From positions 1-64,000 of the forward strand of contig NZ_WUEK01000003.1 of the NCBI RefSeq assembly GCF_009823805.1: a DNA stretch of 64,000 bases, read 5' to 3'. The DNA comes from Nocardioides flavescens. Lineage in GTDB: Bacteria > Actinomycetota > Actinomycetes > Propionibacteriales > Nocardioidaceae. Made by a program: the position numbers and the translations under genes. The notes beneath the pieces are model-generated. The model was not told the origin of the DNA, did not search any database, and saw only the letters and a program-made list of their open reading frames with translations. Below, piece by piece: positions 26,447 through 34,189 of this stretch; positions within the stretch are counted from its first letter, which is position 1; each line of letters opens with the position of its first letter.

Positions 26447-27654
26447 GCGAGCGCGTGCTGCTGCACGTCGGCACCCCCAAGACCGGCACGTCCTACGTCC
26501 AGGACGTGCTGTGGCGCAACCGGGAGGTGCTGGCCCAGGCCGGCATCCTCTACGCCGCGGAGCGCTTCGACGCCCACTTCCTCGCCGCGCTCGACCTCAT
26601 GGAGCTGCCGTGGGGCGGGCTGCAGAGCGAGGCCATCGGCGCCTGGGACGCGCTCGCCGCCCAGGTGCGGGCCTTCGACGGCACCGCGATCATCAGCCAC
26701 GAGATCCTCGCCACCGCCTCGCGCGCCCAGATCGGCCGTGCGCTGGCCTCGCTCGGCCACGGCGCCGGCACCGAGGTGCACCTCGTGCTCAGCGTCCGCG
26801 ACCTGGTGCGCCAGATCCCCGCGGAGTGGCAGGAGAACGTCAAGCACCGCGCGCAGCTCGGCTACGCCGAGTTCCTCGACGAGGTCCGCGACCCCGAGCG
26901 CGCGACGCGCATCGGGTCGTGGTTCTGGGGCGTGCAGGAGGTGCCCGACATCCTCGACCGGTGGGGGCAGGACCTGCCGCCCGAGCACGTCCACGTCGTC
27001 ACCGTGCCGCCGCCGGGCGGCGCGCCCGAGGTGCTCTGGAAGCGGTTCAGCCAGGCCCTCGGCCTCGACGGCGTGCCCCTCGACCTCGAGCAGGCCGAGC
27101 GCGCCAACCCCTCCCTCGGCGTACCCGAGACCACGCTGCTGCGCCGCATCAACAAGCGCGTCAACGCCGAGCTCCCGCCCGCCGACTACCGCCCGCTCGT
27201 GCGCGAGCTGCTCGCCCACCAGACCCTCTCGCGCCGCCGGCGCTCTCCGCGCCTCGCGCTGCCGCCCGACCTGCACCCCTGGGTCTCGTCGATCTCCTCG
27301 GCCTGGATCGAGGAGGTCGAGCGGCGCGGCTACGACGTGGTCGGCGACCTCGACGACCTCGTCGGCGCCCCGCCGGTCGAGCAGTACGCCGACCCCGACC
27401 ACCCCCGCGAGCGCCAGGTCGCCCTGGCCGGCGTCGACGCCATCAAGACGCTGCTGCTCGACGACGCCCGGCTGCGCCACGACGTCGAGCGGCTCCAGGC
27501 CGAGGTCGACGACCTGCGCGGCGCGCTGGAGCGGGCCTACGCCACCCCGTCGTACCGCCTGCGCCGCGCGGTCTACCTGCGCCTGGAGTCCTCCTGGCTC
27601 GGCCGCACCGCGCTGCGCGGCTACCGCCGGGTGCGGGGCCGCTCGACCCCCTGA
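26443..27654 (+). CDS. Sulfotransferase-like protein with C-terminal coiled-coil tail
   Basis: A 403-aa paralogue of the gene at 24248. VLLHVGTPKTGTSYVQDVLW gives the phosphosulfate loop, LVLSVRDLVRQIPAEWQEN the second PAPS-contacting region, and SHEIL the core. It is extended by ~70 residues: a heptad-like helix (DDARLRHDVERLQAEVDDLR) then TPSYRLRRAVYLRLES, a tail often found in surface-polysaccharide glycosyltransferases and sulfotransferases. It closes the three-gene set and is followed by a family A repeat pair. Confidence 0.82.
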   Translation: MSERVLLHVGTPKTGTSYVQDVLWRNREVLAQAGILYAAERFDAHFLAALDLMELPWGGLQSEAIGAWDALAAQVRAFDGTAIISHEILATASRAQIGRALASLGHGAGTEVHLVLSVRDLVRQIPAEWQENVKHRAQLGYAEFLDEVRDPERATRIGSWFWGVQEVPDILDRWGQDLPPEHVHVVTVPPPGGAPEVLWKRFSQALGLDGVPLDLEQAERANPSLGVPETTLLRRINKRVNAELPPADYRPLVRELLAHQTLSRRRRSPRLALPPDLHPWVSSISSAWIEEVERRGYDVVGDLDDLVGAPPVEQYADPDHPRERQVALAGVDAIKTLLLDDARLRHDVERLQAEVDDLRGALERAYATPSYRLRRAVYLRLESSWLGRTALRGYRRVRGRSTP

Positions 27655-27667
27655 GGGCTCGGGTCGA

Positions 27668-27777
27668 ATGGTTTCGAGACGGTCCTAGCGGACCTCCTCA
27701 ACCACCGGCGACGACGGTCCCAGCGGACCGCACCGTGTCGGTGGTTGAGGAAGGACGAAGTCCTGTCTCGAAACCAC
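27668..27777. repeat. Family A REP-like hairpin pair with spacer hairpin
   Basis: The left unit, 27668-27705, has a GGTCC/GGACC tip; the right unit, 27741-27777, has an AGGAC/GTCCT tip and the opposite orientation. The 35-nt spacer contains its own GGTCC(cagc)GGACC hairpin, a duplicate of the left tip. The pair lies between the convergent sulfotransferase and EcsC genes and touches the EcsC stop codon at 27778. Confidence 0.85.
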
Positions 27778-28482
27778 TCAGCGGGCGGCGGGGGGCTTGG
27801 GGCGCGCGAGGAGCTCGCGGTCGGCGTAGCGCCCGACCTTCCAGGTGCTGAACGCGTCGGCGCCGAGGCCGACGACGCCGCCGGCGATGGGGATGCGGCG
27901 CCCGACGGTCATGGCGAGCTTCTTGCCGGCGACCTTGGTGATCAGCTCGCTGGCGACCTCGGCCGAGATGATCTTGTCGAGCTCGGCGTCGTGGGCCGGC
28001 GCGGTGGCCAGAGCCATCGGGGGCGCGGGGAGCTTGCGCTTCTTGACCAGCGCGTTGACGGCGTCCTCGCCGAGCATCGTCACCAGGATCGCGTTGCGCA
28101 CGCGGGGGTCGTCGACGTCGTAGCCGCGCAGGTGGGCGATGCCTGCGACCATGCGGCACTGGATCAGCGCGAGGCCGGTGATGTTGGTCGGCACCGTGAA
28201 GGCGACGGTCACCAAGCCGCCGATGTTGGTGGCGAACCCCTGGGCCGCGGCGTAGCGCACGTGGTTCTCGATGACCTCGTGCACCGCCTTGTCGACGTCG
28301 CCCTTCTGCTCGTCGAGCTGGGCCTGCGCGGCCTTCGCAGCACCGGGCAGCGGGCCCACCCCGGCGATCGCGCGGTGCAGGGCCTCGCGGACGAACGACG
28401 TGGTCAGCCCGGGTGCGAGCTTGCCGATCCGCGGTGCCAGCTGCTTGCCCACGATCCCTGCTGCCGTGCCCCTCTTGGCCAT
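27778..28482 (-). CDS. EcsC family protein
   Basis: A 234-aa protein of the EcsC family. The central helices with NIGGLVTVAFTVPTNITGLA and CRMVAGIAHLRGYDVDDPRVR are the family core, and a Gly-rich segment GRRIPIAGGVVGLGADA lies near the C-terminus. Members are membrane-associated and of unclear function. TAGGAT lies 6 nt before ATG 28482, so it is likely leaderless. It is divergent from aat. Confidence 0.85.
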   Translation of the reverse strand: MAKRGTAAGIVGKQLAPRIGKLAPGLTTSFVREALHRAIAGVGPLPGAAKAAQAQLDEQKGDVDKAVHEVIENHVRYAAAQGFATNIGGLVTVAFTVPTNITGLALIQCRMVAGIAHLRGYDVDDPRVRNAILVTMLGEDAVNALVKKRKLPAPPMALATAPAHDAELDKIISAEVASELITKVAGKKLAMTVGRRIPIAGGVVGLGADAFSTWKVGRYADRELLARPKPPAAR

Positions 28483-28499
28483 GCTGGAATCCTACGGAG

Positions 28500-29228
28500 G
28501 TGCCGGTCGAGCCTCCCGCGTCCGCGTGGGTCTTCCCAGACCTGCGCGCGCTCGACCCGGGAGCCGGGCCCGGCCGTGCCGACGACCTCGTCGGCGCCGG
28601 CGCCGACCTCGAGCCCGGCACCCTGCTCGCGGCGTACCGCCAGGGACTCTTCCCGATGCCCGAGGGCGGTCGCCGGCCCCTGCTGCACTGGTTCTCGCCG
28701 CTCGAGCGCGGCGTCCTGCCGCTCGACGGGCTCCGGGTGTCGCGTTCGCTGCGGCGATCGCTGCGCGACTTCGAGGTGCGCATCGACACGGCGTTCGCCG
28801 ACGTCCTCGCCGCGTGCGGCGACCCGCGGCGCCCCCTCGGCTGGATCGACGACGACATCGCCTCGGCCTACACCCGGCTGCACGAGCTCGGCTGGGCCCA
28901 CTCGGTCGAGGCGTGGCGCGACGGCGAGCTCGTCGGCGGGCTCTACGGCGTCGCGATCGGTGGGCTCTTCGCCGGCGAGTCGATGTTCCACCACGCCCGC
29001 GACGCGTCCAAGGCGGCCCTGGTGGGGCTGGTCGAGGCGCTGCGGGACGAGCACGCCGAGCGCCGGGTGCTCGACGTGCAGTGGGTGACCCCCCACCTGG
29101 CGACGCTGGGGGCCGTCGAGGTCCCGCGCGCGGCGTACCTGGACCGGTTGGAGGTCGCGCTCGCGCTGCCCGAGCCCGGGGCGCTGACGACGGCGTGGGC
29201 CCGAGCGTGGGAGGCTGGCCCGTCGTGA
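28500..29228 (+). CDS. aat: Leucyl/phenylalanyl-tRNA-protein transferase
   Basis: Adds Leu or Phe to N-terminal Arg/Lys of proteins, marking them for N-degron proteolysis; 242 aa. The signature is AAYRQGLFPMPEGG, then LHWFSPLERGVLPLDG, and the catalytic core GWAHSVEAWRDGELVGGLYG and GESMFHHARDASK. Start GTG 28500 directly follows CGGAGG and lies 17 nt from the divergent EcsC start. The stop overlaps the next gene by 4 nt. Confidence 0.95.
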   Translation: MPVEPPASAWVFPDLRALDPGAGPGRADDLVGAGADLEPGTLLAAYRQGLFPMPEGGRRPLLHWFSPLERGVLPLDGLRVSRSLRRSLRDFEVRIDTAFADVLAACGDPRRPLGWIDDDIASAYTRLHELGWAHSVEAWRDGELVGGLYGVAIGGLFAGESMFHHARDASKAALVGLVEALRDEHAERRVLDVQWVTPHLATLGAVEVPRAAYLDRLEVALALPEPGALTTAWARAWEAGPS

Positions 29229-29686
29229 GGCTCCCCGTGCGACCGCCGGTGTGGCAGAGCGCCGCCGCGGTGCTCGCCCTGGTGGGCGCCGTCGTCGTGG
29301 GGTGCTCCGACGCAGGCTCCGGCGGCGGGGCCGGCGGTGCGCCGTCGGTGCGGGCGTTCTGCGGGGCGCTCGGCGACTTCGAGACCCGCGTGGACGCGGT
29401 CGACCCGGCCGACGACCTGCCGGGCTACATCTCGGGCATGCAGTCGGCCGCCCGCGACCTCGGGGACCTCGGGGTGCCGGGCGGGGTGCCCGACGACGCC
29501 CGCCGCGGCTTCGACGTCACCATGGAGCGCATCGCGGACCTCTCGCCCTCCGACAGCCTCGACGAGCTCTCCGAGCTCGGCGACGTGGACGAGGACGACC
29601 AGGCCTCACTCGACGCCCTCGACGACTGGATCCAGCGCTCCTGCCCCGACCTCGGCGACGGCGCGGACAGCTCGCCCGCGGCCTGA
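29225..29686 (+). CDS. Lipoprotein of unknown function
   Basis: A 153-aa exported protein with a lipobox, LALVGAVVVGCSDAG, giving an N-terminal lipid-modified Cys. The mature part is acidic and helical with FCGALGDFETRVDAVDPADD at its start and IQRSCPDLGDG at its end; the two Cys may pair. The next gene encodes a protein of the same layout. It is translationally coupled to aat. Confidence 0.8.
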   Translation: MRLPVRPPVWQSAAAVLALVGAVVVGCSDAGSGGGAGGAPSVRAFCGALGDFETRVDAVDPADDLPGYISGMQSAARDLGDLGVPGGVPDDARRGFDVTMERIADLSPSDSLDELSELGDVDEDDQASLDALDDWIQRSCPDLGDGADSSPAA

Positions 29687-29772
29687 CCGCTCCCGCCCGA
29701 GTTGCGTCGTACGCCGGGCCGGGGGTGAGACTGGGGCTCGCGTCCTGCGTCCCCGTCCCCCTGGAGTCACCC

Positions 29773-30348
29773 GTGAAGATCGCCCTGACCGCCGCCTCGC
29801 TCCTCCTCGTCGCCGGTGGGGCCGTGGCCTGCGGTGGCGGCGACGACGGCGGCTCGGCCGCCGACGACAGCAGCGCCAGCGCGTCGGCCACCGCGCCCGG
29901 TGCCGACGCGAGCGCCAGCGACTCCTCCTCCGACCCCAGCGACGACTCCAGCGACGACTCCAGTGACGACACGGGCAGCGACGACGCGTCGACCACGGCG
30001 TTCTGCGGGGCGTTCAGCGACTTCGCCAGCTCGTTCTTCGAGGTCGACACGACCGACCCGGCGGCCGTCGTCAACGTGCTGAAGGAGGAGGCCGACAAGC
30101 TGCGTCAGGTCGGCACCCCGGACGACATCCCCGACAGCGCCGAGGAGGGCCTGCAGCTGGTGCTCGACGCCATCGACGGCCTGCCGGACAACGCCACGCT
30201 CGACGACATCGACAAGCTCGACGCCGGCTTCAGCGCGGACGACAAGGCCAAGGCCGACGAGTTCTCGCAGTACCTCTCCGACACCTGCCCCGACCTCGCC
30301 GGCGACAGCTCCACCGACCCCGCGCCGGCCTCGCCGAGCGCCTCCTGA
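29773..30348 (+). CDS. Lipoprotein, paralogue of the preceding gene
   Basis: A 191-aa protein. MKIALTAASLLLVAGGAVAC gives a lipobox, followed by a ~50-residue Ser/Asp-rich linker and a folded part opening FCGAFSDFASSFFEVDTTDP and closing LSDTCPDLAGD, parallel to the neighbour. GGAG lies 7 nt before GTG 29773. The gene pair looks like a duplication, with a longer wall-spanning linker in this copy. Confidence 0.8.
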   Translation: MKIALTAASLLLVAGGAVACGGGDDGGSAADDSSASASATAPGADASASDSSSDPSDDSSDDSSDDTGSDDASTTAFCGAFSDFASSFFEVDTTDPAAVVNVLKEEADKLRQVGTPDDIPDSAEEGLQLVLDAIDGLPDNATLDDIDKLDAGFSADDKAKADEFSQYLSDTCPDLAGDSSTDPAPASPSAS

Positions 30349-30357
30349 CGCCGGACC

Positions 30358-30690
30358 TCAGACGACCTGCGGCGGCTGGCCGGTCTCGCTCACCATCGGG
30401 CGACCGGCCGCCTCCCAGTCGAGCATCCCGCCGTCGAGGTTGACGACGTCACGACCCTGCTGCAGCAGGTACGCCGCCACCCGGGCCGAGCGCCCGCCCA
30501 CCTTGCACACGACGAGCGTCTGACCGTCCGGCACCTCGTCGAGCCGGTCCGCCAGCTCGCTCATCGGCACGTGCACGGCCCCCTCGATGTGGCCGTGGAC
30601 CCACTCGGCGTCCTCGCGCACGTCGAGCACGTGCAGCCCCTCGGGCAGCGGATCGGGGACGCCGGACATCGAGACGGTCGGGATGTTCAC
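30358..30690 (-). CDS. Rhodanese-domain protein
   Basis: A single rhodanese domain of 110 aa. The active-site Cys62 is in VVCKVGGRSARVA, with the entry motif LDVREDAEWVHGHIEGAVHVP and the closing NLDGGMLDWEAAGRP. Likely a sulfur-transfer or Cys-based regulatory protein. TAGGCT lies 6 nt before GTG 30690. It is convergent with the lipoprotein and divergent from the antitoxin. Confidence 0.92.
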   Translation of the reverse strand: MNIPTVSMSGVPDPLPEGLHVLDVREDAEWVHGHIEGAVHVPMSELADRLDEVPDGQTLVVCKVGGRSARVAAYLLQQGRDVVNLDGGMLDWEAAGRPMVSETGQPPQVV

Positions 30691-30715
30691 GCCTCGAGCC
30701 TAGAACGCTCGCTAC

Positions 30716-30736
30716 TGATATCTTGGGGGTGATATC
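30716..30736. promoter_or_regulatory. Toxin-antitoxin operator (TGATATC direct repeat)
   Basis: TGATATC occurs at 30716-30722 and 30730-30736, 14 bp apart, immediately before GGAGG and the antitoxin ATG. Each GATATC is itself palindromic. Ribbon-helix-helix antitoxins bind such paired sites to repress their own operon. Confidence 0.6.
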
Positions 30737-30748
30737 GGAGGTGGGTCC

Positions 30749-30979
30749 ATGGAGCAGATCGTCGTTCGAAATCTGCCGCCCGGCACCAAGGCCATGCTGA
30801 AGGCCCGCGCCGAGCGTCACCACCGCAGCACTGAGGCGGAGGTGCGAGCGATCATCGCCGACAGCCTCGACCGCGCCTCGATCAGCCTGGTCGACCTCGT
30901 TGCGACCGACGACGTCGGCGTGGACTTCGAGTTCGAGCCCGAGCGGCTGGGTGCGACTGCGCGCGACTCCGAACTGTGA
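30749..30979 (+). CDS. FitA/VapB-type antitoxin
   Basis: A 76-aa protein. The N-terminal MEQIVVRNLPPGTKAMLKARAERHHRSTEAEVRAII region (residues 1-36) is the ribbon-helix-helix of FitA-type antitoxins. The C-terminal ~35 residues (VGVDFEFEPERLG) should wrap around the toxin. The toxin start overlaps its stop by 4 nt. Confidence 0.9.
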   Translation: MEQIVVRNLPPGTKAMLKARAERHHRSTEAEVRAIIADSLDRASISLVDLVATDDVGVDFEFEPERLGATARDSEL

Positions 30980-31398
30980 GCTTCCTGCTCGACACCAACG
31001 TCGTCTCCGCGCTGCGCATGCGAGGTCGCAATCCGGCGGTCGAGGCGTGGGCATCCGCGATCCCCGTCGACGAGTTGTTCGTGTCCGCCTTCACGGTCGC
31101 CGAGATCGAGGCGGGTGTCACGAGGAAGGAGCGCACCGACCCCGCGCAGGGCGAGATCCTGCGGTCCTGGCTCATGTCCAGGGTGCTCCCTGCGTTCGCT
31201 GGTCGGGTGCTTCCCTTCGACCTGGCGGCGGCCCGTGTCTTCGCCACCTACCGCGTGCCCGAGCACGCGCCAGCCGACGACGCTCTCATCGCCTCCGTCG
31301 CCGAAGCCAACGGCATGGTCGTCGCGACGCGGAACGTCGCCCACTTCGTGCCCCTCGGGGTGGGAGTTGTCGACCCGTGGTTGCCGCCCGGCGAGTGA
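30976..31398 (+). CDS. FitB/VapC-type PIN-domain toxin
   Basis: A 140-aa PIN-domain ribonuclease. Conserved acidic residues are Asp6 in FLLDTNVVSAL, Glu43 in TVAEIEAGV and Asp101/Asp102 in APADDALIAS, followed by VATRNVAHF. All catalytic positions are present, so the toxin appears active. Translationally coupled to the antitoxin. Confidence 0.93.
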   Translation: MSFLLDTNVVSALRMRGRNPAVEAWASAIPVDELFVSAFTVAEIEAGVTRKERTDPAQGEILRSWLMSRVLPAFAGRVLPFDLAAARVFATYRVPEHAPADDALIASVAEANGMVVATRNVAHFVPLGVGVVDPWLPPGE

Positions 31399-31499
31399 CG
31401 TCGTTGTCGTAGCGACTGTAGGCACCGCCGGGGTGACCACCGCCGCCGCTCGGGCTGCGAACACGCGCTGTGCTCGTCCATGCGCGGGACGCCGTCGGG

Positions 31500-31636
31500 C
31501 GTGTGTTCCGTTCGACAGCAGGGGGGTCTGCCGGGCAGGAGGGGATCGATGTGTCGAGGTCGGCACATCGGATGATGTCGCCGAAGCGCTCGGTGTAGAC
31601 CGCCAGCAGCGACAACCAGTCAGGTGTTCCGCTCAC
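31500..31636 (-). pseudogene. Truncated remnant of a maleylpyruvate isomerase / DinB-like gene
   Basis: From GTG 31636 the first ~35 codons read SGTPDWLSLLAVYTERFGDI then ADLDTSIPSCP, which matches the N-terminus of mycothiol-dependent maleylpyruvate isomerase-family proteins (W..L...T..F.......CPGW). After SCP the frame continues into unrelated, Arg/Ser-rich sequence, so the rest was lost or frameshifted. This remnant and 31399-31499 plus 31637-31726 form a 328-bp stretch without an intact gene between the toxin and the glycosylase; nothing else is seen there. The exact 3' limit is approximate. Confidence 0.5.
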
Positions 31637-31726
31637 CGTTCATCCACCTGCCTCTGAGCTCTCACGCTTCATCCGCCCGAAGGGCGCCGCCGGGCGGCGC
31701 GGCTCGTGCTCCGCCGCCAGGGTGCG

Positions 31727-32605
31727 CTACTTGAGCAGCCGGCTCATCCGCCGGTCGGCGAGCGTCTTGCCGCCGGTCTGGCAGGTGGGGCAGTACTGCA
31801 GGCTCGAGTCGGCGAACGACACCTCGCGCACGGTGTCGCCGCAGACCGGGCAGGGCTGACCGGTGCGGCCGTGGACGGCGAGGTTGGACTTCTTCTCGCC
31901 CTTGAGCTCGCTCATGGCGAGCCCGCGCGAGCGCTCGACGGCGTCGCCGAGCGTGATCCGGACGGCGTCGTACAGCACCACCAGGTCGGTGTCGTCGTCA
32001 CCGTCGAGCAGCGAGGCGGCGGAGCGGTACGGCGACATGCGGGCGGCGTGGAGGATCTCGTCGGAGTAGGCGTTGCCGATGCCGGCGATGGTGCCCTGGT
32101 GGCGCAGGACGCCCTTGATCTGCTTGCGGCCCTCGGCGGCGAGGATCTCGCGGAACCGCTCGAGGGTGAAGTCGTCGTCGAGCGGGTCGGGGCCGAGGGT
32201 CGCGAGCCCGGGGACCTCCTGGGGATCGCGGACGAGGTAGACCGCCAGCCGCTTCTTGGTGCCGGCCTCGGTGATGTCCAGGCCGGACTGGTCGTCGAGC
32301 ACGACGCGGGCGGCGAGGGGGTTCTTGCCGCCGGGGCGCGGGGGGAGGGTCGGCACCTCGTCCTTCCAGCGGATCCAGCCGCCGCGGGCCAGGTGCATCA
32401 CCAGGTGCAGCCCGCCGACGCTGATGTCGAGGTACTTGCCGTGGCGGGTCACGCCGTCGACCAGCAGGCCCTCCAGGGCCGACAGCGGGGGGTCGAAGGT
32501 CTTGAGCGCGCTGAACGCCGCGATGTGGACCTTGGCGATCGCGTGGCCGTCGAGCCGGCCGCCGAGGTCCAGCGCCAGCGCCTCCACCTCGGGCAGTTCG
32601 GGCAC
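31727..32605 (-). CDS. Fpg/Nei family DNA glycosylase / AP lyase
   Basis: A base-excision repair enzyme of 292 aa. Cleavage of the initiator Met exposes Pro2 and Glu3 in PELPEVEALALDL, the catalytic end. Lys57 in RHGKYLD is the second conserved residue. The C-terminal zinc finger is CPVCG ... QYCPTCQTGGK. Substrate preference (oxidised purine or pyrimidine) cannot be settled by eye. TAGACT lies 6 nt before GTG 32605. Confidence 0.92.
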   Translation of the reverse strand: MPELPEVEALALDLGGRLDGHAIAKVHIAAFSALKTFDPPLSALEGLLVDGVTRHGKYLDISVGGLHLVMHLARGGWIRWKDEVPTLPPRPGGKNPLAARVVLDDQSGLDITEAGTKKRLAVYLVRDPQEVPGLATLGPDPLDDDFTLERFREILAAEGRKQIKGVLRHQGTIAGIGNAYSDEILHAARMSPYRSAASLLDGDDDTDLVVLYDAVRITLGDAVERSRGLAMSELKGEKKSNLAVHGRTGQPCPVCGDTVREVSFADSSLQYCPTCQTGGKTLADRRMSRLLK

Positions 32606-32680
32606 GTCCGGAGTCTATGCAGGTGGATCGACCCGTGACAGGGCAGTGACACAGACCGCGGAGGCGAGCAGAATGTGCGG

Positions 32681-32932
32681 ATGCCCGCCGCCCGGCCGCT
32701 GCCCGAACTGGGGTCGATCTTCCTCGACTCCCGCGGCGACGAGCGCGCCCTGCGGGTCTCCTGGCACGACGACGCCGGCGTGGTGGTGCTGTCGCTGTGG
32801 CGCGACAACGTCTGCGCGGCGTCGTTCCGGCTCGGCTTCGACGACGTCCCCGAGCTGATCGGCCTGCTGCAGGAGGGGATGGACCGCAGCTTCCAGGACC
32901 TGCAGCCCGACCTCGACACGCGACTCGCCTGA
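32681..32932 (+). CDS. Small conserved actinobacterial protein
   Basis: An 83-aa soluble protein with a beta-rich middle (VSWHDDAGVVVLSLWRDNVC) and a helix (DVPELIGLLQEGMDRSF). CAGAAT lies 6 nt before ATG 32681, making this the likely start; an in-frame GTG at 32675 overlaps the spacer. I recall similar small proteins in actinobacteria but no function. It is divergent from the glycosylase. Confidence 0.7.
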   Translation: MPAARPLPELGSIFLDSRGDERALRVSWHDDAGVVVLSLWRDNVCAASFRLGFDDVPELIGLLQEGMDRSFQDLQPDLDTRLA

Positions 32933-32981
32933 ATCTCGAGCAATCTAAGCCGGGCGCTAGACGACGCCATACGGTCCTCGC

Positions 32982-34172
32982 ATGGACCCGGTCCGCAACC
33001 CCTACGCGCCCGGCGCCGGTCAGCGCCCGCCCGAGCTCGCCGGCCGCGACGAGCAGCTGCGCGCGTTCGACGTCGTGCTGGAGCGCATCGCGCGCGGACG
33101 CCCGGAGCGCTCGCTGGTGCTGACGGGGCTGCGGGGGGTGGGCAAGACGGTGCTGCTCAACGCGCTCCGCTCGGCCGCCGTACGCCGCAGCTGGGGCACA
33201 GGCAAGCTCGAGGCGCGGCCCGACCAGAGCCTCCGCCGGCCGCTGTCGGGGGCGCTGCACCAGGCCGTGCGCGAGCTGGGCCACCCCGACGCCGACCACG
33301 TGCTGGGCGTCATCCGGTCGTTCGCCGAGCGCGAGGCCGGCCACGACGCCAAGCTGCGCGAGCGGTGGAGCCCCGGCATCGACGCCCCGGCGGTGCGCGG
33401 GCGCGCCGACTCCGGCGACGTCGAGATCGACCTGGTCGAGCTGATGACCGACGTGGGCGGGCTCGCCGCCGACCTCGGCAGGGGTGTCGCGGTGTTCATC
33501 GACGAGATGCAGGACCTCGGCCCCGCCGACGTCTCCGCGCTGTGCGCCGCCTGCCACGAGGTGAGCCAGTCCGGGCTGCCGGTCATCGTGGTCGGCGCCG
33601 GGCTCCCGCACCTGCCCGCCGTGCTGTCGGCGTCGAAGTCCTACTCCGAGCGGCTCTTCTCCTACCAGCGCATCGACCGGCTCACCCGGGCCGAGGCCGA
33701 CCGGGCGCTCGGCGCGCCCGCGGCCGAGGAGGACGCGGCGTACGACGACGACGCGCTCGCCGCGATGTACGACGCCACCGGCGGCTACCCCTACTTCATC
33801 CAGGCCTACGGCAAGACCGTCTGGGACCTCGCCCCGCGCTCCCCGATCACCGCGGCCGACGTCGCCGTCGGCGCGCCCGAGGCCGAGCGCGAGCTGGCCG
33901 TCGGGTTCTTCGGCAGCCGCTACGAGCGGGCGACGCCGGGGGAGCGCGACTACCTGCGGGCGATGGCCGACGCGGCGCCCGCAGAGGACCCCGACAACTC
34001 CGTGGGCGACGTCGCCACCGCCGACGTCGCCTCGGTGCTCGGCAAGAAGCCCCAGTCGCTCTCGCCCGCGCGCGACTCGCTGCTCAAGAAGGGGCTGATC
34101 TACTCCGCCGAGCGGGGCCGGATCGCCTTCACCGTGCCGCACTTCGGGCGCTACCTGCGTCGGCACGGGTAG
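32982..34172 (+). CDS. AAA+ ATPase of the Orc1/STAND-like type
   Basis: A 396-aa P-loop ATPase. Walker A LTGLRGVGKTVLLN lies near residue 50, Walker B VAVFIDEMQDL near 170, and sensor-like VIVVGAGLP follows. The C-terminal ~80 residues (KKPQSLSPARDSLLKKGLI, then RIAFTVPHFGRYLRR) look like a winged helix. No signalling partner is fused. TACGGT lies 6 nt before ATG 32982. The role, DNA- or protein-directed, is not evident. Confidence 0.8.
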   Translation: MDPVRNPYAPGAGQRPPELAGRDEQLRAFDVVLERIARGRPERSLVLTGLRGVGKTVLLNALRSAAVRRSWGTGKLEARPDQSLRRPLSGALHQAVRELGHPDADHVLGVIRSFAEREAGHDAKLRERWSPGIDAPAVRGRADSGDVEIDLVELMTDVGGLAADLGRGVAVFIDEMQDLGPADVSALCAACHEVSQSGLPVIVVGAGLPHLPAVLSASKSYSERLFSYQRIDRLTRAEADRALGAPAAEEDAAYDDDALAAMYDATGGYPYFIQAYGKTVWDLAPRSPITAADVAVGAPEAERELAVGFFGSRYERATPGERDYLRAMADAAPAEDPDNSVGDVATADVASVLGKKPQSLSPARDSLLKKGLIYSAERGRIAFTVPHFGRYLRRHG

Positions 34173-34189
34173 GGGTCCAGACTGGTCCC

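Noticed and set aside
31399..31726. Additional small genes between the toxin and the glycosylase
   Set aside because: Apart from the short isomerase-like remnant, open frames here have no start signal, motif or consistent codon pattern.
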